Shown: positions 1 through 9,488, counted from the first letter of the stretch. The stretch is 64,000 nt of DNA from Pseudolabrys sp. (GCA_030684935.1 JAUXXH010000058.1:1-64000); one strand, 5' to 3'. Made by a program: numbers and translations. The notes: generated by a model from the sequence alone, not told the origin.

Positions 1-951
1 CTTCGGAATCATCGCGTGGACGCCCTTCACATGGTTGACGGTCTGGGTGCAGTGCAGGTCGGCGGCGATGCTGCACAAAGCGTAGGCTTGCTCCTTGGTG
101 ATGCCGGTCAGCGTCACGATCCACTCGATCATCTGCTTCACCGCAGTCCGCGCGGCGTCGTCGAGATCGGTGTCGAGACCGAACGTGATGTAATGTGTGG
201 GCGTCTCGCCGCGCGGCAGCGTCCAGCCGAGACCCTTGCGCAGGTTGAACTCGAACGTGCCCTTCAGGCAGGTCTCGATCGCGGTGCCGTTGACTTCACC
301 GTGACCCTGCGCACCGTGGCCGTCGCCGGTCGAGAACAGAGCGCCCTCGTTCCACACCGGGAGATACACCGTCGTGCCGGCAACCAGATCCTTGCAGTCG
401 ATATTGCCGCCGAACTCGCGCGGCTCCTTGCTGTTCTGGCGGCCGAAGGCCTCGGGTGGCTGCACGGCGAGCTGGCCGAAGAACGGTACGATCGGCACCT
501 TCATGCCCCACGGCATGGTTGCCATCTTGGTCTCTTTGTCGAGGTGGATCTGGATCATGCCCGTCGCCGGGAAGTCTTCCGGCACGGTTCCGACGTACGG
601 ACGGTAGCCGTTGAATCCCCAGTCCTGGCGCACTTCGATGTCGAGAATCTTGACCTCGAGAACGTCGCCGACAGCGGCGCCGTTGACGTAGATCGGACCG
701 GTCAGAATGTGGTTGCCGGTGCCGCGCTTGGCCTTCTCGTGAATCTGCTTCAGCTCGGGCAGGATCTTGTACTCGGCCGGTGGCGGCCGCTCCGGATTTC
801 CCGAGACGGTCTCGATGACAACCCGATCGCCGGGATCGATGGTGAGCACCGGCTTCAGCCCGCCGTAGAAAAAGCCCCAATGCACGGTCTCTGGCGATGA
901 CTGTAGAAGGTGGGTCTTGCCCATCGTTTTCGGGTCGACCGTTTTGTTCAT
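1..951 (-). CDS. Formamidase/acetamidase family protein (C-terminus cut by window edge)
   Basis: Hydrolyses short aliphatic amides (formamide, acetamide) to ammonia and the acid, a nitrogen-scavenging role typical of the FmdA/AmdA family. The 317 visible residues run off the window start. They include family-typical stretches such as VHWGFFYGG, TGDGHGAQGHGEV and FEFNLRKGLGW. The ATG at 951 has a GAGAGGAG Shine-Dalgarno seven bases upstream. It is transcribed divergently from the binding protein at 1236. A consensus sigma-54 element at 1143-1158 points towards it, so nitrogen control is likely (inference). Formamidase and acetamidase cannot be told apart from sequence alone. Confidence 0.9.
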   Translation of the reverse strand, partial: MNKTVDPKTMGKTHLLQSSPETVHWGFFYGGLKPVLTIDPGDRVVIETVSGNPERPPPAEYKILPELKQIHEKAKRGTGNHILTGPIYVNGAAVGDVLEVKILDIEVRQDWGFNGYRPYVGTVPEDFPATGMIQIHLDKETKMATMPWGMKVPIVPFFGQLAVQPPEAFGRQNSKEPREFGGNIDCKDLVAGTTVYLPVWNEGALFSTGDGHGAQGHGEVNGTAIETCLKGTFEFNLRKGLGWTLPRGETPTHYITFGLDTDLDDAARTAVKQMIEWIVTLTGITKEQAYALCSIAADLHCTQTVNHVKGVHAMIPK

Positions 952-1106
952 TGCTCACTCCTCTCAAGAATTCCTCGCCTGACCGAACGTCACCGCGATT
1001 TTCTTCAACCCGTTTTGCCAAGCGCCGATCGCGGCGCATGGGTGTCGCAAACAAGGCGTGGGTGCCGTTTCATCACTGCATGATTACGAATGCGGCAGTC
1101 CTGCTC

Positions 1107-1121
1107 TGGAACGGGGTTTGC
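1107..1121 (+). promoter_or_regulatory. Putative sigma-54 (-24/-12) promoter for the binding-protein gene at 1236
   Basis: The bases TGGAACG-N4-TTGC match the RpoN consensus TGGCACG-N4-TTGC at all but one fixed position. The GG and GC dinucleotides start 12 bases apart, as required. The predicted start near 1133 gives a leader of about 100 bases. Opposing element at 1143-1158. Confidence 0.5.
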
Positions 1122-1142
1122 GGCCCGTCCCTGCGTCAAACT

Positions 1143-1158
1143 TGCAACCATCGTGCCA
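1143..1158 (-). promoter_or_regulatory. Consensus sigma-54 (-24/-12) promoter for the formamidase gene
   Basis: Read on the minus strand the bases are TGGCACG-ATGG-TTGCA, a perfect match to the RpoN consensus with correct GG-GC spacing. The predicted start near 1132 leaves a leader of about 180 bases before the ATG at 951. An NtrC-type enhancer was looked for, but no clear site was seen. Confidence 0.7.
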
Positions 1159-1235
1159 TCCACTCAATGGACTTTCCCGGCATGCAATTTGCTTGATACC
1201 GAGTCACGGCAATCGGCAAAAAGCACAGGAGTGAC

Positions 1236-2330
1236 ATGATGACTGCGTCAATTTGGAACGGAATAAAGAGCGACCAGACGGCGAAGCGGACAGCAGGCTG
1301 TGGCCGCCGCGCGCTGTTGACCGGCGCGGCCTGCCTGGTGGCATCGGCTATCGCAATCGCGGCGCCCGCTCAGGCGCAAACGAAGAACGTCAAGATCGGA
1401 CTCGACTGGATCATCCAGGGCACGCACGCGCCGTTCTTCATCGCGCAGGAGAAGGGCTACTTCAAAGACGCCGGCGTCAACGTCACCGCCCTTGATCCGG
1501 GCAAGGGCGCGACCAACGTTGCCATCAGCGTCGCCAGCGGCGCCTATGATTTCGGCTGGGTCGACATGCCTTCGATGATCAACTTCAACGCGAAGAATCC
1601 GAACTCGCAATTGATCGCGGTCTACATCAGCTTCGATGCCTCGCCGCTGGCGGTCATCGCGAATGCCGCTGCCGGCATCCGCCACCCCAAGGATCTGGAC
1701 GGCAAGAAAATGGCCGGCGGCAGCGGCGGCGCGGGCCACGACACCATCGGCATCCTGCTCAAGGCGTCGGGCGCCGAAGGCGTCAAGATCGACTGGGTGC
1801 CGGTGCAGAACACGCTGTACGGCGCCATGATCAAGCGCGGCGAAGTGGCCGGCACGGTCGCCTTCACCAACTCGAACGTCCCGGCGCTGCTGGGCGTCGG
1901 CATGAAGCCGGAAGAGATCACGGTGCTGAAGTATTCCGACTACGGCGCCGACATGTACGGCCTGACGCTGGTGGCCACCAAGAAGTTCGTCGAAGAAAAC
2001 CCCGACGCAGTGCGCGGCGTGGTCAAGGCGCTCAACCGCGGCACCAAGGAAACCATCGCCGATCCGGATGCCGCCCTCACCCTCATGAAAAGCCGCGACC
2101 AGATGATGAAGATCGAGGTCGAGAAGATCCGCCTCGGTCTGGCGCTCGAACTGACCAAGACGCCCTGGGTCGAAAAGAATGGCCTGAGCACGGTGAACCC
2201 GAAGAAGCTGCAGTTCACCATCGACTCGATCGCCGAAGCCTACAACCTCACCAACAAGCCGGCGCCGTCGGACGTGTACACCGAGAAGTTCCTGCCGCCG
2301 GTGGCGGAGCGCATGCTCGGCTCGAAATAG
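1236..2330 (+). CDS. ABC transporter substrate-binding protein, NitT/TauT (NMT1/THI5-like) family
   Basis: Periplasmic binding protein for a small, probably nitrogen- or sulphur-containing organic solute. The 364-residue product has a basic start, a hydrophobic stretch (about residues 27-42) and an APAQAQ signal-cleavage site. The mature part begins KNVKIGLDWIIQGTHAPFFIAQ, the usual SsuA/TauA fold opening. The ATG at 1236 follows AGGAG by five bases; a second ATG at 1239 is possible. No permease or ATPase lies beside it, so it is an orphan or works with a distant transporter. A sigma-54-like element upstream and the divergent amidase suggest an amide-related ligand (inference). Confidence 0.88.
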   Translation: MMTASIWNGIKSDQTAKRTAGCGRRALLTGAACLVASAIAIAAPAQAQTKNVKIGLDWIIQGTHAPFFIAQEKGYFKDAGVNVTALDPGKGATNVAISVASGAYDFGWVDMPSMINFNAKNPNSQLIAVYISFDASPLAVIANAAAGIRHPKDLDGKKMAGGSGGAGHDTIGILLKASGAEGVKIDWVPVQNTLYGAMIKRGEVAGTVAFTNSNVPALLGVGMKPEEITVLKYSDYGADMYGLTLVATKKFVEENPDAVRGVVKALNRGTKETIADPDAALTLMKSRDQMMKIEVEKIRLGLALELTKTPWVEKNGLSTVNPKKLQFTIDSIAEAYNLTNKPAPSDVYTEKFLPPVAERMLGSK

Positions 2331-2351
2331 TCTCTTTACGCTTGCTGCGAG

Positions 2352-2386
2352 GGCGCCGGGTCACCCCGGCGCCTTCGTTTCGTTTT
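2352..2386 (+). terminator. Rho-independent terminator after the binding-protein gene
   Basis: A perfect 9-bp stem (GGCGCCGGG at 2352-2360 and CCCGGCGCC at 2365-2373) with a TCAC loop is followed by a T-rich stretch, TTCGTTTCGTTTT. It begins 22 bases after the stop codon at 2330. Confidence 0.8.
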
Positions 2387-2571
2387 GGCCGGTGCGCCGC
2401 CGCGCGCGAAAATTCTCTGGCCATCGAAGTATTTCTGCAGAAAGCCCACCCGCTGCGTCGCACGGAATTCTGCGCGCCACAATCGCCGGTCGAGCACATT
2501 CGCCTTCCCACGCGGAGGCAAAGGCCTTAGCAGACAGGCATCGCTGAACGTCCGAAAAAGGCCTCCTGAGC

Positions 2572-3636
2572 ATGCCGCTGTTCGAACGCTATCTTTCGGT
2601 GTGGGTGGGCCTGGCCCTCCTCACGGGCCTTGCACTGGGCACCCTGATACCCGGGGTTTTCGGCTTTCTGGCCTCGCTCGAATACGGTTCGGTCAACTTT
2701 ATCGTCGCGGTGCTGATCTGGTTCATGGTCTATCCGATGATGGTGGCCGTCGATTTCGGCAGCCTGCGCCGCGTGCACGAACGCCCCAAGGGGCTGATCA
2801 TCACGGTGGTGATCAACTGGCTGATCAAGCCATTCACCATGGCGGCGCTGGGCGTTCTGTTCTTCCACTACATCTTTGCCCCGTTCATCGAACCGGAAAA
2901 TGCCGGTCAGTACATCGCGGGGATGATCCTTCTTGGGGCCGCTCCCTGCACGGCGATGGTATTCGTCTGGTCGCAGATGACCAAAGGCGATCCGAATTAC
3001 ACGCTGGTTCAGGTGTCGCTGAACGACGTCATCATGGTCTTTGCCTTTGCCCCGCTGGTGGCGCTGCTGCTCGGGGTCACCGATCTGAGCGTGCCGTGGG
3101 AAACGCTGCTGCTGTCGGTCGTGCTCTATGTCGTAATTCCGCTGGCGGCGGGGGTGGCGACGCGGATGGTGCTGGCGCGCGATGCCGGCGGCCCGGTAGA
3201 GGCCGAGGCGGCGGTGAGCCGCTTCACAGCAAAGGTGAAACCCCTGTCGATCACCGGCCTGCTGGCCACGGTGGTGCTGCTGTTCGGCTTTCAGGGCGAC
3301 GTCATCCTGTCACAACCGCTGCTGATCGCTCTGATCGCGATTCCACTTCTGATCCAGTCCTACGGGATCTTCGCGATCGCCTACTGGGCGGCCAAGGCCT
3401 GGCGTGTGCCGCATAACATCGCCGCCCCCTGTGCGCTGATCGGCACGTCGAACTTCTTCGAACTGGCCGTTGCGGTGGCGATCGGCCTGTTCGGGCTCAA
3501 CTCGGGCGCCGCGCTGGTGACCGTGGTCGGCGTGCTGGTCGAGGTGCCGGTGATGCTGAGCCTCGTGCACTTTGCCAACCGCACAAAACACTGGTTCCCG
3601 GCGGCAGAGATCCGCGCACCGAGTCAGAAAAAATAG
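2572..3636 (+). CDS. acr3: Arsenite efflux transporter, Acr3 family
   Basis: Ten-helix inner-membrane carrier of the BASS superfamily that exports arsenite. At 354 residues it has family-typical length. It carries the conserved helix-4 cysteine (Cys126 in [12 protein letters not shown]) and the helix-9 glutamate (Glu297 in [13 protein letters not shown]) known to matter for Acr3 transport. No arsR, arsC or arsH is adjacent, which is unusual because Acr3 usually sits in an ars operon. The 240 bases upstream hold the preceding gene's terminator and no obvious ArsR site. It is convergent with the gene ending at 3671. Confidence 0.92.
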   Translation: MPLFERYLSVWVGLALLTGLALGTLIPGVFGFLASLEYGSVNFIVAVLIWFMVYPMMVAVDFGSLRRVHERPKGLIITVVINWLIKPFTMAALGVLFFHYIFAPFIEPENAGQYIAGMILLGAAPCTAMVFVWSQMTKGDPNYTLVQVSLNDVIMVFAFAPLVALLLGVTDLSVPWETLLLSVVLYVVIPLAAGVATRMVLARDAGGPVEAEAAVSRFTAKVKPLSITGLLATVVLLFGFQGDVILSQPLLIALIAIPLLIQSYGIFAIAYWAAKAWRVPHNIAAPCALIGTSNFFELAVAVAIGLFGLNSGAALVTVVGVLVEVPVMLSLVHFANRTKHWFPAAEIRAPSQKK

Positions 3637-3670
3637 CACGGGACGGCTTTGTCGCAGCTCCGCAGCGTTC

Positions 3671-4897
3671 TTAAGACAACCCAACGCTTTCATCGGCGAG
3701 CGGGATGATCTCGCGGACGTGCCCGGCCACGATCGCGACGAAGGCGGCGTCATTGATGTGATGCGGCACGCGGATCAGACGGTGCGTTCCGCTGGTCACA
3801 AAATGGCGTTCGAACGCCTTGAACAGGGCCTCGTCGGCGGCGGGATCGTGAAACTTCTGGCCCGGCGCGTCGAGCGCCGACACCCCGCCTTCCGGCAGCA
3901 GCATCCGCACGGGGCCTTTCGAGCGATTGAGCTTCTCGGCAATCCAGGCGGCGATCTGCTCCAGTTCCGTGGCGGTCGTGCGCATCAGCGTGACGTTGGC
4001 GTTGTGCACGTGAAACAGCCGCCCGCGATATTTGTCGGGCACGGTGCTTTGCGCCCAGAAGTTCACCATGTCGAGCGCGCCGCATGAGCCGACCCAGGGA
4101 ATGCCGGTCTTGGCCACGGCGTCGAAACGCTCCGGCCCCGCGGTGCAGACGCCGCCGAGCAGATGATCGGCTGCCTCAGTCGTCGTGAGATCGACCATGC
4201 CCTGCAACAACCCGGCAAGCGCCAGTGCCTCGAGGGCGCGGCCGCCCGGACCGTTGGCATGGAACACTTGGCACTCGTAGTCGCCGCCGAGGCGCGCGGT
4301 GAGCTGCTGCACACAAGGCGTCGTCACGCCGAACATGCTGATGCCCAGCGCGGGCTTGGCGTCGGCAAATATTGGAACCGGCCGGGTCATCATGCCGGCG
4401 AGCGCGTGGGCGGCGTTCGCCAGGATCACGCGCGACAGGCGGTTGAGCCCGGCAATGTCGGTGACCGGAAACATCATCATGATGTCGTGCACGCCGACAT
4501 AAGGGCCGACGTCGCCGGCGGCGAGCGTCGAGACCATGATCTTCGGTACACCGATCGGCAGCGACCGCAGCGTCGGCGCGATGATCGCCGTGCCGCCGGA
4601 GCCGCCAAGACCGATCATGCCGCCGACATCGTGGCGCGCGGCGATGCAGGCCTTCAGCGCGACCGACATCGCCGTGACCGCGACGCCGCGGTCGCCCGCC
4701 TTCAGCACGGCGCCGGCGCCATCGGGATGAAACGCCGCGACATCTTCAGCGGACATGTCGGCGTCGGTGGCCGGCGTCATGGTGCCGACGTCAACCGTGA
4801 CGGCGCGCAGGCCGGCGTCGCGCAGGCGATCCGCGATATAGCGAATCTCCTCCGCCTTGGTATCGAAGGTGCCGACGACGTAGGCCGCGCCCGGCAT
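3671..4897 (-). CDS. Tm-1-like ATP-binding domain protein (UPF0261 family)
   Basis: Full-length (408-residue) member of the UPF0261/Tm-1-like family. Its N-terminus, AAYVVGTFDTKAEE, and the glycine-rich MIGLGGSGGTAI segment are characteristic. In the tomato Tm-1 protein this domain binds ATP and viral replicase. The bacterial biochemical role is not established. ATG at 4897 follows AAGGGAG. It is the last gene of a tight minus-strand operon with the SRPBCC protein (10-nt gap) and a TIM-barrel protein. In plants the Tm-1 and TIM-barrel domains are fused, so the two bacterial products probably act together (inference). Confidence 0.85.
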   Translation of the reverse strand: MPGAAYVVGTFDTKAEEIRYIADRLRDAGLRAVTVDVGTMTPATDADMSAEDVAAFHPDGAGAVLKAGDRGVAVTAMSVALKACIAARHDVGGMIGLGGSGGTAIIAPTLRSLPIGVPKIMVSTLAAGDVGPYVGVHDIMMMFPVTDIAGLNRLSRVILANAAHALAGMMTRPVPIFADAKPALGISMFGVTTPCVQQLTARLGGDYECQVFHANGPGGRALEALALAGLLQGMVDLTTTEAADHLLGGVCTAGPERFDAVAKTGIPWVGSCGALDMVNFWAQSTVPDKYRGRLFHVHNANVTLMRTTATELEQIAAWIAEKLNRSKGPVRMLLPEGGVSALDAPGQKFHDPAADEALFKAFERHFVTSGTHRLIRVPHHINDAAFVAIVAGHVREIIPLADESVGLS

Positions 4898-4907
4898 ACC
4901 CGCTCCC

Positions 4908-5354
4908 TTATTTGCGCTTCTTCTTGGCGACCTGCTCGGCGCCTTCGAAGGCGAAGCGGAAGGTGTCGCTCACGACCTGGTGCACCGACGTCGCATCCTT
5001 GTCGGCGACGTCATACTCGGCCCACCATTCGCCGAAGGTCTTGTTGCCCTCTGTGATCGGCTTGAGCCGCATCTCCGACACATAATTTTTCACCGCCAGC
5101 GAGGTGACCGACAGAATGCGGTAGCAGCAGGTGTATTCGCGGTCCGACAGCGTCAGCAATTCCTCGCGGATATGGCCGCCATCGTGGGTGTAGAAGCTGC
5201 GCACGCAGCCGATCTGGTCGGACGGCTTGCCGCCCTCGATCTCGCTTTTGGCAAAGAACCGGTGATAGACCGGCAGCGCGTTGAAATCGCGCAGCACGCC
5301 CCACGCCTCCGCGACCGGAACATCCATCACCCCACTCACATAGACGCGCGCCAT
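4908..5354 (-). CDS. SRPBCC (START/polyketide-cyclase-like) family protein
   Basis: A 148-residue single-domain protein with the hydrophobic-pocket SRPBCC fold. It opens [20 protein letters not shown] and later has [17 protein letters not shown], typical of the polyketide cyclase/dehydrase branch that binds small organic ligands. The ATG at 5354 is chosen because GGGAGGAG precedes it; longer frames start inside the upstream gene. It overlaps the end of the TIM-barrel gene by 19 bases. The reaction, if any, is unknown. The setting with a LIV-type importer suggests it handles an intermediate of the imported compound. Confidence 0.82.
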   Translation of the reverse strand: MARVYVSGVMDVPVAEAWGVLRDFNALPVYHRFFAKSEIEGGKPSDQIGCVRSFYTHDGGHIREELLTLSDREYTCCYRILSVTSLAVKNYVSEMRLKPITEGNKTFGEWWAEYDVADKDATSVHQVVSDTFRFAFEGAEQVAKKKRK

Positions 5355-6208
5355 TTCTTCTCTCCTCCCTTGCCCGTCAGCGACTTCAGACCCTTGAACG
5401 TCTTGATGTGCGCGACAATCGCCGTTTCGACCGGTATTCGCTCGGCGCTGCTGGCGCCGTAGAAGCCGTTGCAGTGTTCGCTGTGCCGCAGAATGTAGTC
5501 GACATCCTCGGGCGAGGAGATCGGGCCGCCATGGGCGATCACGATCACATCGTTGCGCACGCGCCGCGCGGCCTCGGCCCATTCGTCGATCAGGGCCGCG
5601 CAGGCGTCAAGGCTCTTGGCCGTGGTGGCGCCGATCGAACCGCCGGTGGTGACGCCCATGTGCGGAACGATCACGTCCGCGCCCGCGCGCACCATCTCGA
5701 CGGCCTCGTCGGCGCTGAACACATAGGGCGTCGTCAGCAGATCGATTTCGTGCGCCTGCCGGATCATGTCGATCTCGGTCGAGAAGTTGATCCCGGTTTC
5801 CTCAAGGCTGACCCGGAATGTGCCGTCGATGATGCCGACGGTCGGAAAGTTCTGCACGCCGGAGAAACCGAGTTCCTTCAATTTCTTGAGGAAGACCGGC
5901 ATGATGATGAAGGGGTCGGTGCCGTTGACGCCGGCGATCACCGGCGTCGTCTTGCAGACCGGCAGGATTTCCACCGCCATCTCGACGACGATCTCATTGG
6001 CATTGCCGTAGGCCAGCAGCCCGGCCGACGATGCGCGGCCCGCCATGCGGTAGCGGCCGGAGTTGTAGACGATGATCAGATCGATGCCGCCGGCCTCCTC
6101 GCACTTGGCGGAAATCCCCGTCCCCGCCCCGCCGCCGATGATCGGCTCGCCGCGCCGTATCATGTCGTGAAAGCGTTCGACGATGGCCTTGCGTTCAAAC
6201 CGCGGCAT
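5336..6208 (-). CDS. TIM-barrel protein of the phosphoenolpyruvate hydrolase-like family
   Basis: A 290-residue TIM-barrel protein of the family annotated as phosphoenolpyruvate hydrolase-like, related to the C-terminal half of plant Tm-1 proteins. Visible landmarks are [36 protein letters not shown] and [12 protein letters not shown]. It lies between the LIV permease gene livM (14-nt overlap upstream) and the SRPBCC gene (19-nt overlap downstream), so translation is probably coupled. The true substrate is not known. The family name rests on weak similarity to PEP mutase-like barrels and should not be taken as an activity. Confidence 0.82.
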   Translation of the reverse strand: MPRFERKAIVERFHDMIRRGEPIIGGGAGTGISAKCEEAGGIDLIIVYNSGRYRMAGRASSAGLLAYGNANEIVVEMAVEILPVCKTTPVIAGVNGTDPFIIMPVFLKKLKELGFSGVQNFPTVGIIDGTFRVSLEETGINFSTEIDMIRQAHEIDLLTTPYVFSADEAVEMVRAGADVIVPHMGVTTGGSIGATTAKSLDACAALIDEWAEAARRVRNDVIVIAHGGPISSPEDVDYILRHSEHCNGFYGASSAERIPVETAIVAHIKTFKGLKSLTGKGGEKKWRASM

Positions 6209-7184
6209 GGTGCTTTTCCTTGATATTGGCGGCGGCCGAGCGGGTGACCGACGGCCGCTGCATCAGCATGTGATTGAGTTGTCCCACGATGCCGCGCCGG
6301 AACACGAGCACGCAGAAGATGAAGACAAGGCCGACGACGATGGTTACCCAGGCGCCGAGCGCATCGAAGTAATGATGCAGCGCGGAGATCAGCACGGCGC
6401 CGATGGCGGGGCCGAACACGGAGCTCATGCCGCCGAGCAGCGTCATCAGGATCACCTCGCCGGACATGTGCCAATGGACGTCGGTCAGCGCCGCCAGCTG
6501 GAACACGACGCACTTGAGCGAGCCGGCGAGACCGGACAGGCCGGCGGACAGCGAGAAGGCGATGATCTTGTAGCGGTCGACGGCATAGCCGAGCGACCGG
6601 GCCCGCGGTTCGTGCTCGCGGATGGCGCGCAGCACCTCGCCGAAGGGCGAGTTCACAATGCGGTGCACCAGCCACAGCCCGCCGGCGATGCAGGCAAGCA
6701 CGACATAATACAGATTGAAGTCGCTGCGCAGGCTGAGCACGCCGAACAGCACGCCGCGCGGAATCTGCTGCATGCCGTCTTCGGCGCCGGTGAACTCGGC
6801 CTGCAGGAACACGAAATAGACCAGCTGCGCCAGCGCCAGCGTGATCATTGCGAGGTAGATACCCTGGCGGCGTATGGCGAGCGCGCCGAACACGGCGCCG
6901 AGCAAGGCTGCGCCGAGAACGCCGGCCAGAATCCCGACCTCCGGCGGCAGTCCCAGTTCGCGCAGCGCGTAGCCGGTGACATAGGCGGCCGTGCCGAAGA
7001 AAGCCGCGTGGCCGAAGGACACGATGCCGGTGTGGCCGAGCAGAAGATTGTAGGCGCAGGCGAACAGCGCGAAGCACATCACCTTCATCACGAACACCGG
7101 ATAAAGGATGTGCGGCATGAAGGGCACCGCGACCAGCACGGCGAAAAGCAGAACCAGCAGCGAGCGGCTCAGGGCGAGCGGCAT
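6195..7184 (-). CDS. livM: Branched-chain amino acid-type ABC transporter permease LivM
   Basis: Inner-membrane permease (329 residues) of the HAAT/LIV family, with many hydrophobic helices. It has the signature [18 protein letters not shown] in the N-terminal half and a coupling stretch, [14 protein letters not shown]. The ATG at 7184 overlaps the livH stop by one base (TGATG), so this start is preferred over longer frames. It pairs with LivH at 7184-8071. LIV-family importers carry amino acids, amides, urea or aromatic acids. The catabolic neighbours here suggest a substrate other than leucine (inference). Confidence 0.92.
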   Translation of the reverse strand: MPLALSRSLLVLLFAVLVAVPFMPHILYPVFVMKVMCFALFACAYNLLLGHTGIVSFGHAAFFGTAAYVTGYALRELGLPPEVGILAGVLGAALLGAVFGALAIRRQGIYLAMITLALAQLVYFVFLQAEFTGAEDGMQQIPRGVLFGVLSLRSDFNLYYVVLACIAGGLWLVHRIVNSPFGEVLRAIREHEPRARSLGYAVDRYKIIAFSLSAGLSGLAGSLKCVVFQLAALTDVHWHMSGEVILMTLLGGMSSVFGPAIGAVLISALHHYFDALGAWVTIVVGLVFIFCVLVFRRGIVGQLNHMLMQRPSVTRSAAANIKEKHHAAV

Positions 7185-8071
7185 CAGTTCTCCTCCCGGC
7201 CGAACAGGCCCGCCGGACGGAGCAGCAGGACCAGCGCCATCACCAGAAAGACGACGGTCGCGGATGCCTGCGAATAATAAACCTTGGTGAGCCCTTCGAC
7301 GACGCCAAGGCCAAGGCCGGTGACGGCGGAGCCGAAGATCGAGCCGAGCCCGCCGATCACGACGATGGCGAAGACGATGATGACGAGATCCGAGCCCATG
7401 GACGGATAGACGTGCTGGATCGGCGCGGCCAGCACGCCGGCAAAGGCCGCGAGCCCGACGCCGGCGCCATAGGTGATGGTAAGGAGCATCGGCACATTGA
7501 TGCCGAAAGACTGGGTCAGCTCGGGCCGTTCCGTCGCCGCGCGCAGATGCGCGCCGATCCGCGTCTTCTCGATCACGAACCAGGTGGCCAGACAGACGAC
7601 GATCGCCACGCCGATGACGAAGGCGCGATAGACCGGCAGGATCATGAAGCCGAGATTCCACACACCCCGCAGCTCAGGCGGCGTCGGGAACGGCTGGCCG
7701 GACGAACCGAAAGCGACGCGAAAGCCGCCTTCCAGCACCAGCACCAGACCGAAGGTGAGCAGAAGGCCGTAGATCGGATCGAGGCCGTAGATGCGGCGCA
7801 GGAAGAGCCGCTCGAACAGCGCACCGGCGATCCCGACCACCACCGGCGCCACGAACAGCGCCGGCCAGTAGCCGACGCCGAAATAACTGCCGGCCATGTA
7901 GGCCACGAAGGCGCCCGCCATGAAGAAGGCGCCATGGGCGAAGTTCACGATCCGCAGCAGACCGAAGATGATGGCGAGCCCGAGACTGAGCACCGCATAG
8001 AAAGCGCCGTTCACCAGCCCGAGCATGATCTGCCCGAGAAACGCCTGGATCGGAACGCCGAAAATATCCAT
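7184..8071 (-). CDS. livH: Branched-chain amino acid-type ABC transporter permease LivH
   Basis: A 295-residue membrane permease of the LIV family. It shows the typical LVNGAFYAVLSLGLAIIFGLL and IVNFAHGAFFM N-terminal helices and the RATERPELTQSFGINV coupling region. It is the first gene after a 135-base gap that holds a strong hairpin (8168-8199) behind the binding-protein gene. Translation is coupled to livM by a TGATG overlap. It forms the heterodimeric channel with LivM. Confidence 0.93.
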   Translation of the reverse strand: MDIFGVPIQAFLGQIMLGLVNGAFYAVLSLGLAIIFGLLRIVNFAHGAFFMAGAFVAYMAGSYFGVGYWPALFVAPVVVGIAGALFERLFLRRIYGLDPIYGLLLTFGLVLVLEGGFRVAFGSSGQPFPTPPELRGVWNLGFMILPVYRAFVIGVAIVVCLATWFVIEKTRIGAHLRAATERPELTQSFGINVPMLLTITYGAGVGLAAFAGVLAAPIQHVYPSMGSDLVIIVFAIVVIGGLGSIFGSAVTGLGLGVVEGLTKVYYSQASATVVFLVMALVLLLRPAGLFGREEN

Positions 8072-8154
8072 GGCCGCTTCGCCTCAACCAGAAACCAGGA
8101 GCGCCCGGCCCGGACCGTATTCAACCGGCGCAGCGATGCAGCGTACCGTGCCTG

Positions 8155-8199
8155 CCGGAAAGGCAAAGCCCCGGGCGGCCAGCATGGCTCGCCCGGGGC
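8155..8199 (-). terminator. Hairpin after the LIV binding-protein gene, possible partial terminator
   Basis: GCCCCGGGCG (8168-8177) pairs with CGCCCGGGGC (8190-8199). On the minus strand it is followed by the T-rich TTTGCCTTTCC. It lies just past the binding-protein stop (8207) and before livH. A leaky terminator or RNA-stabilising hairpin here would give more binding protein than permease, a common arrangement in ABC operons. Confidence 0.55.
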
Positions 8200-8206
8200 A
8201 GCGTGA

Positions 8207-9418
8207 TTACTTTTTCACGAGGTAGCAGGTGCTCTCCGACAGCGGCTGGAAAGCCTGCGCGGCCGGAATGGTGGCAACCGGCTTCAGATAGTCCCAGGCG
8301 CCCTTCGATTCCGCCGGCGTCTTGACCTGCCAGAGGTACATGTCGTGCACCATGCGGCCGTCGACGCGGACGGTGCCGTTCCTCGTGAAGAAGTCGTTGA
8401 TCGGCAGCTCGCGCATCTTCGCCGAGACCTTGTCCGGATCGTCGGTGCCCGCCGCCTTCACCGCATTGAGGTAATGCATGGTGGAGGAGTAATCGGCGGC
8501 CTGCGCCATGTTCGGCATCTTGCCGACGCGCTTCATGAAACGCTGGCCGAAGGCGCGCGATTCGTCGTTGGCGTCCCAGTACCAGGCATTGGTCAGCAAC
8601 AGACCCTGCGCGGTCTGCAAGCCGAGCGAATGCACGTCCTCGATCCAGAGCAGGAGCGCGGCGAGCTTCTGATTCTTGGTCGCACCGAACTCGGCCGCGG
8701 CCTTGATGGCATTGACCGCGTCGGCGCCCGTCGAGGCAATGCCGATGATCTCCGCCTTCGAAGCCTGCGCCTGGAGGATGTAGGAGGAGAAGTCGGTGGT
8801 GGCCAGGGGATGCCGCGCCGCCCCGACCACACGCCCCTTGTTGGCGCGCACGACGTTCGAGACCTGCTGCTCGAGTCCGATGCCGAAGGCGAAGTCGACG
8901 GTCAGGAAGAACCAGGTCTTGCCGCCCTGCTCGACCACGGCCTTGCCGGTGCCGTGCGCGAGCGAATAGGCGTCGTAGGCATAGTGGATCGCGTAGGGCG
9001 AACACAGTTCGTTGGTGATGCCCATGTTCGAGGCGCCGTTGACGATGATATGACGCTTCTTTTCCTTGGCAACGGTCGCGACCGCGCGCGCGACGCCGGA
9101 ATTGGCGAGGTCGTTGATCATGTCGACGCCGCCGGTATCGAACCATTCGCGCGCCTTGGCGGCGCCGATGTCGGGCTTGTTGAGATGGTCGGCGAAGACC
9201 ACATCGATCTTCTTGCCGAGCACGGTGCCGCCGAAATCCTCGACGGCCATGCGCACGGCTTCGACGGCGCCCTTGCCGGACAGGTCGGCGTAAATGCCGG
9301 ACATGTCCGCCAACACGCCGATGCGAACGACATCATCGGATATTTGCGCACTGGCGGGCCACGCAGTGACGGCGAGCAGAGCGCTGGCAGCGAGCGATAG
9401 ACGTGAACTCCTGGCCAT
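8207..9418 (-). CDS. LIV-family (type 1 periplasmic) substrate-binding protein
   Basis: A 403-residue periplasmic solute-binding protein of the Leu/Ile/Val-binding type. It has a signal peptide ending WPASAQ, then VVRIGVLADMSGIYADLSGKG, the usual first strand and binding loop. The ATG at 9418 follows GGGAGGAAG. It is divergent from the AraC regulator, with 69 bases between. It delivers ligand to LivHM/LivGF encoded on either side. Similar proteins bind aromatic acids, amides or amino acids; the ligand cannot be read from the sequence. Confidence 0.92.
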   Translation of the reverse strand: MARSSRLSLAASALLAVTAWPASAQISDDVVRIGVLADMSGIYADLSGKGAVEAVRMAVEDFGGTVLGKKIDVVFADHLNKPDIGAAKAREWFDTGGVDMINDLANSGVARAVATVAKEKKRHIIVNGASNMGITNELCSPYAIHYAYDAYSLAHGTGKAVVEQGGKTWFFLTVDFAFGIGLEQQVSNVVRANKGRVVGAARHPLATTDFSSYILQAQASKAEIIGIASTGADAVNAIKAAAEFGATKNQKLAALLLWIEDVHSLGLQTAQGLLLTNAWYWDANDESRAFGQRFMKRVGKMPNMAQAADYSSTMHYLNAVKAAGTDDPDKVSAKMRELPINDFFTRNGTVRVDGRMVHDMYLWQVKTPAESKGAWDYLKPVATIPAAQAFQPLSESTCYLVKK

Positions 9419-9488
9419 GACTTCCTCCCTGTTTGAGATTTATGTTATTATTGGACTCCACATTAGATGTTCGATTTACTCATGATCC
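9419..9488. promoter_or_regulatory. AT-rich divergent promoter region between LIV binding protein and AraC regulator
   Basis: These 70 bases are clearly more AT-rich than the coding DNA around them and must hold both divergent promoters, plus probably the AraC-family operator. No convincing repeat or -35/-10 pair could be singled out. Confidence 0.45.

Noticed and set aside
16-900. Long plus-strand open frame across the formamidase region
   Set aside because: It is the antisense of the minus-strand formamidase, whose conserved motifs are clear. High GC and codon bias leave antisense frames open.
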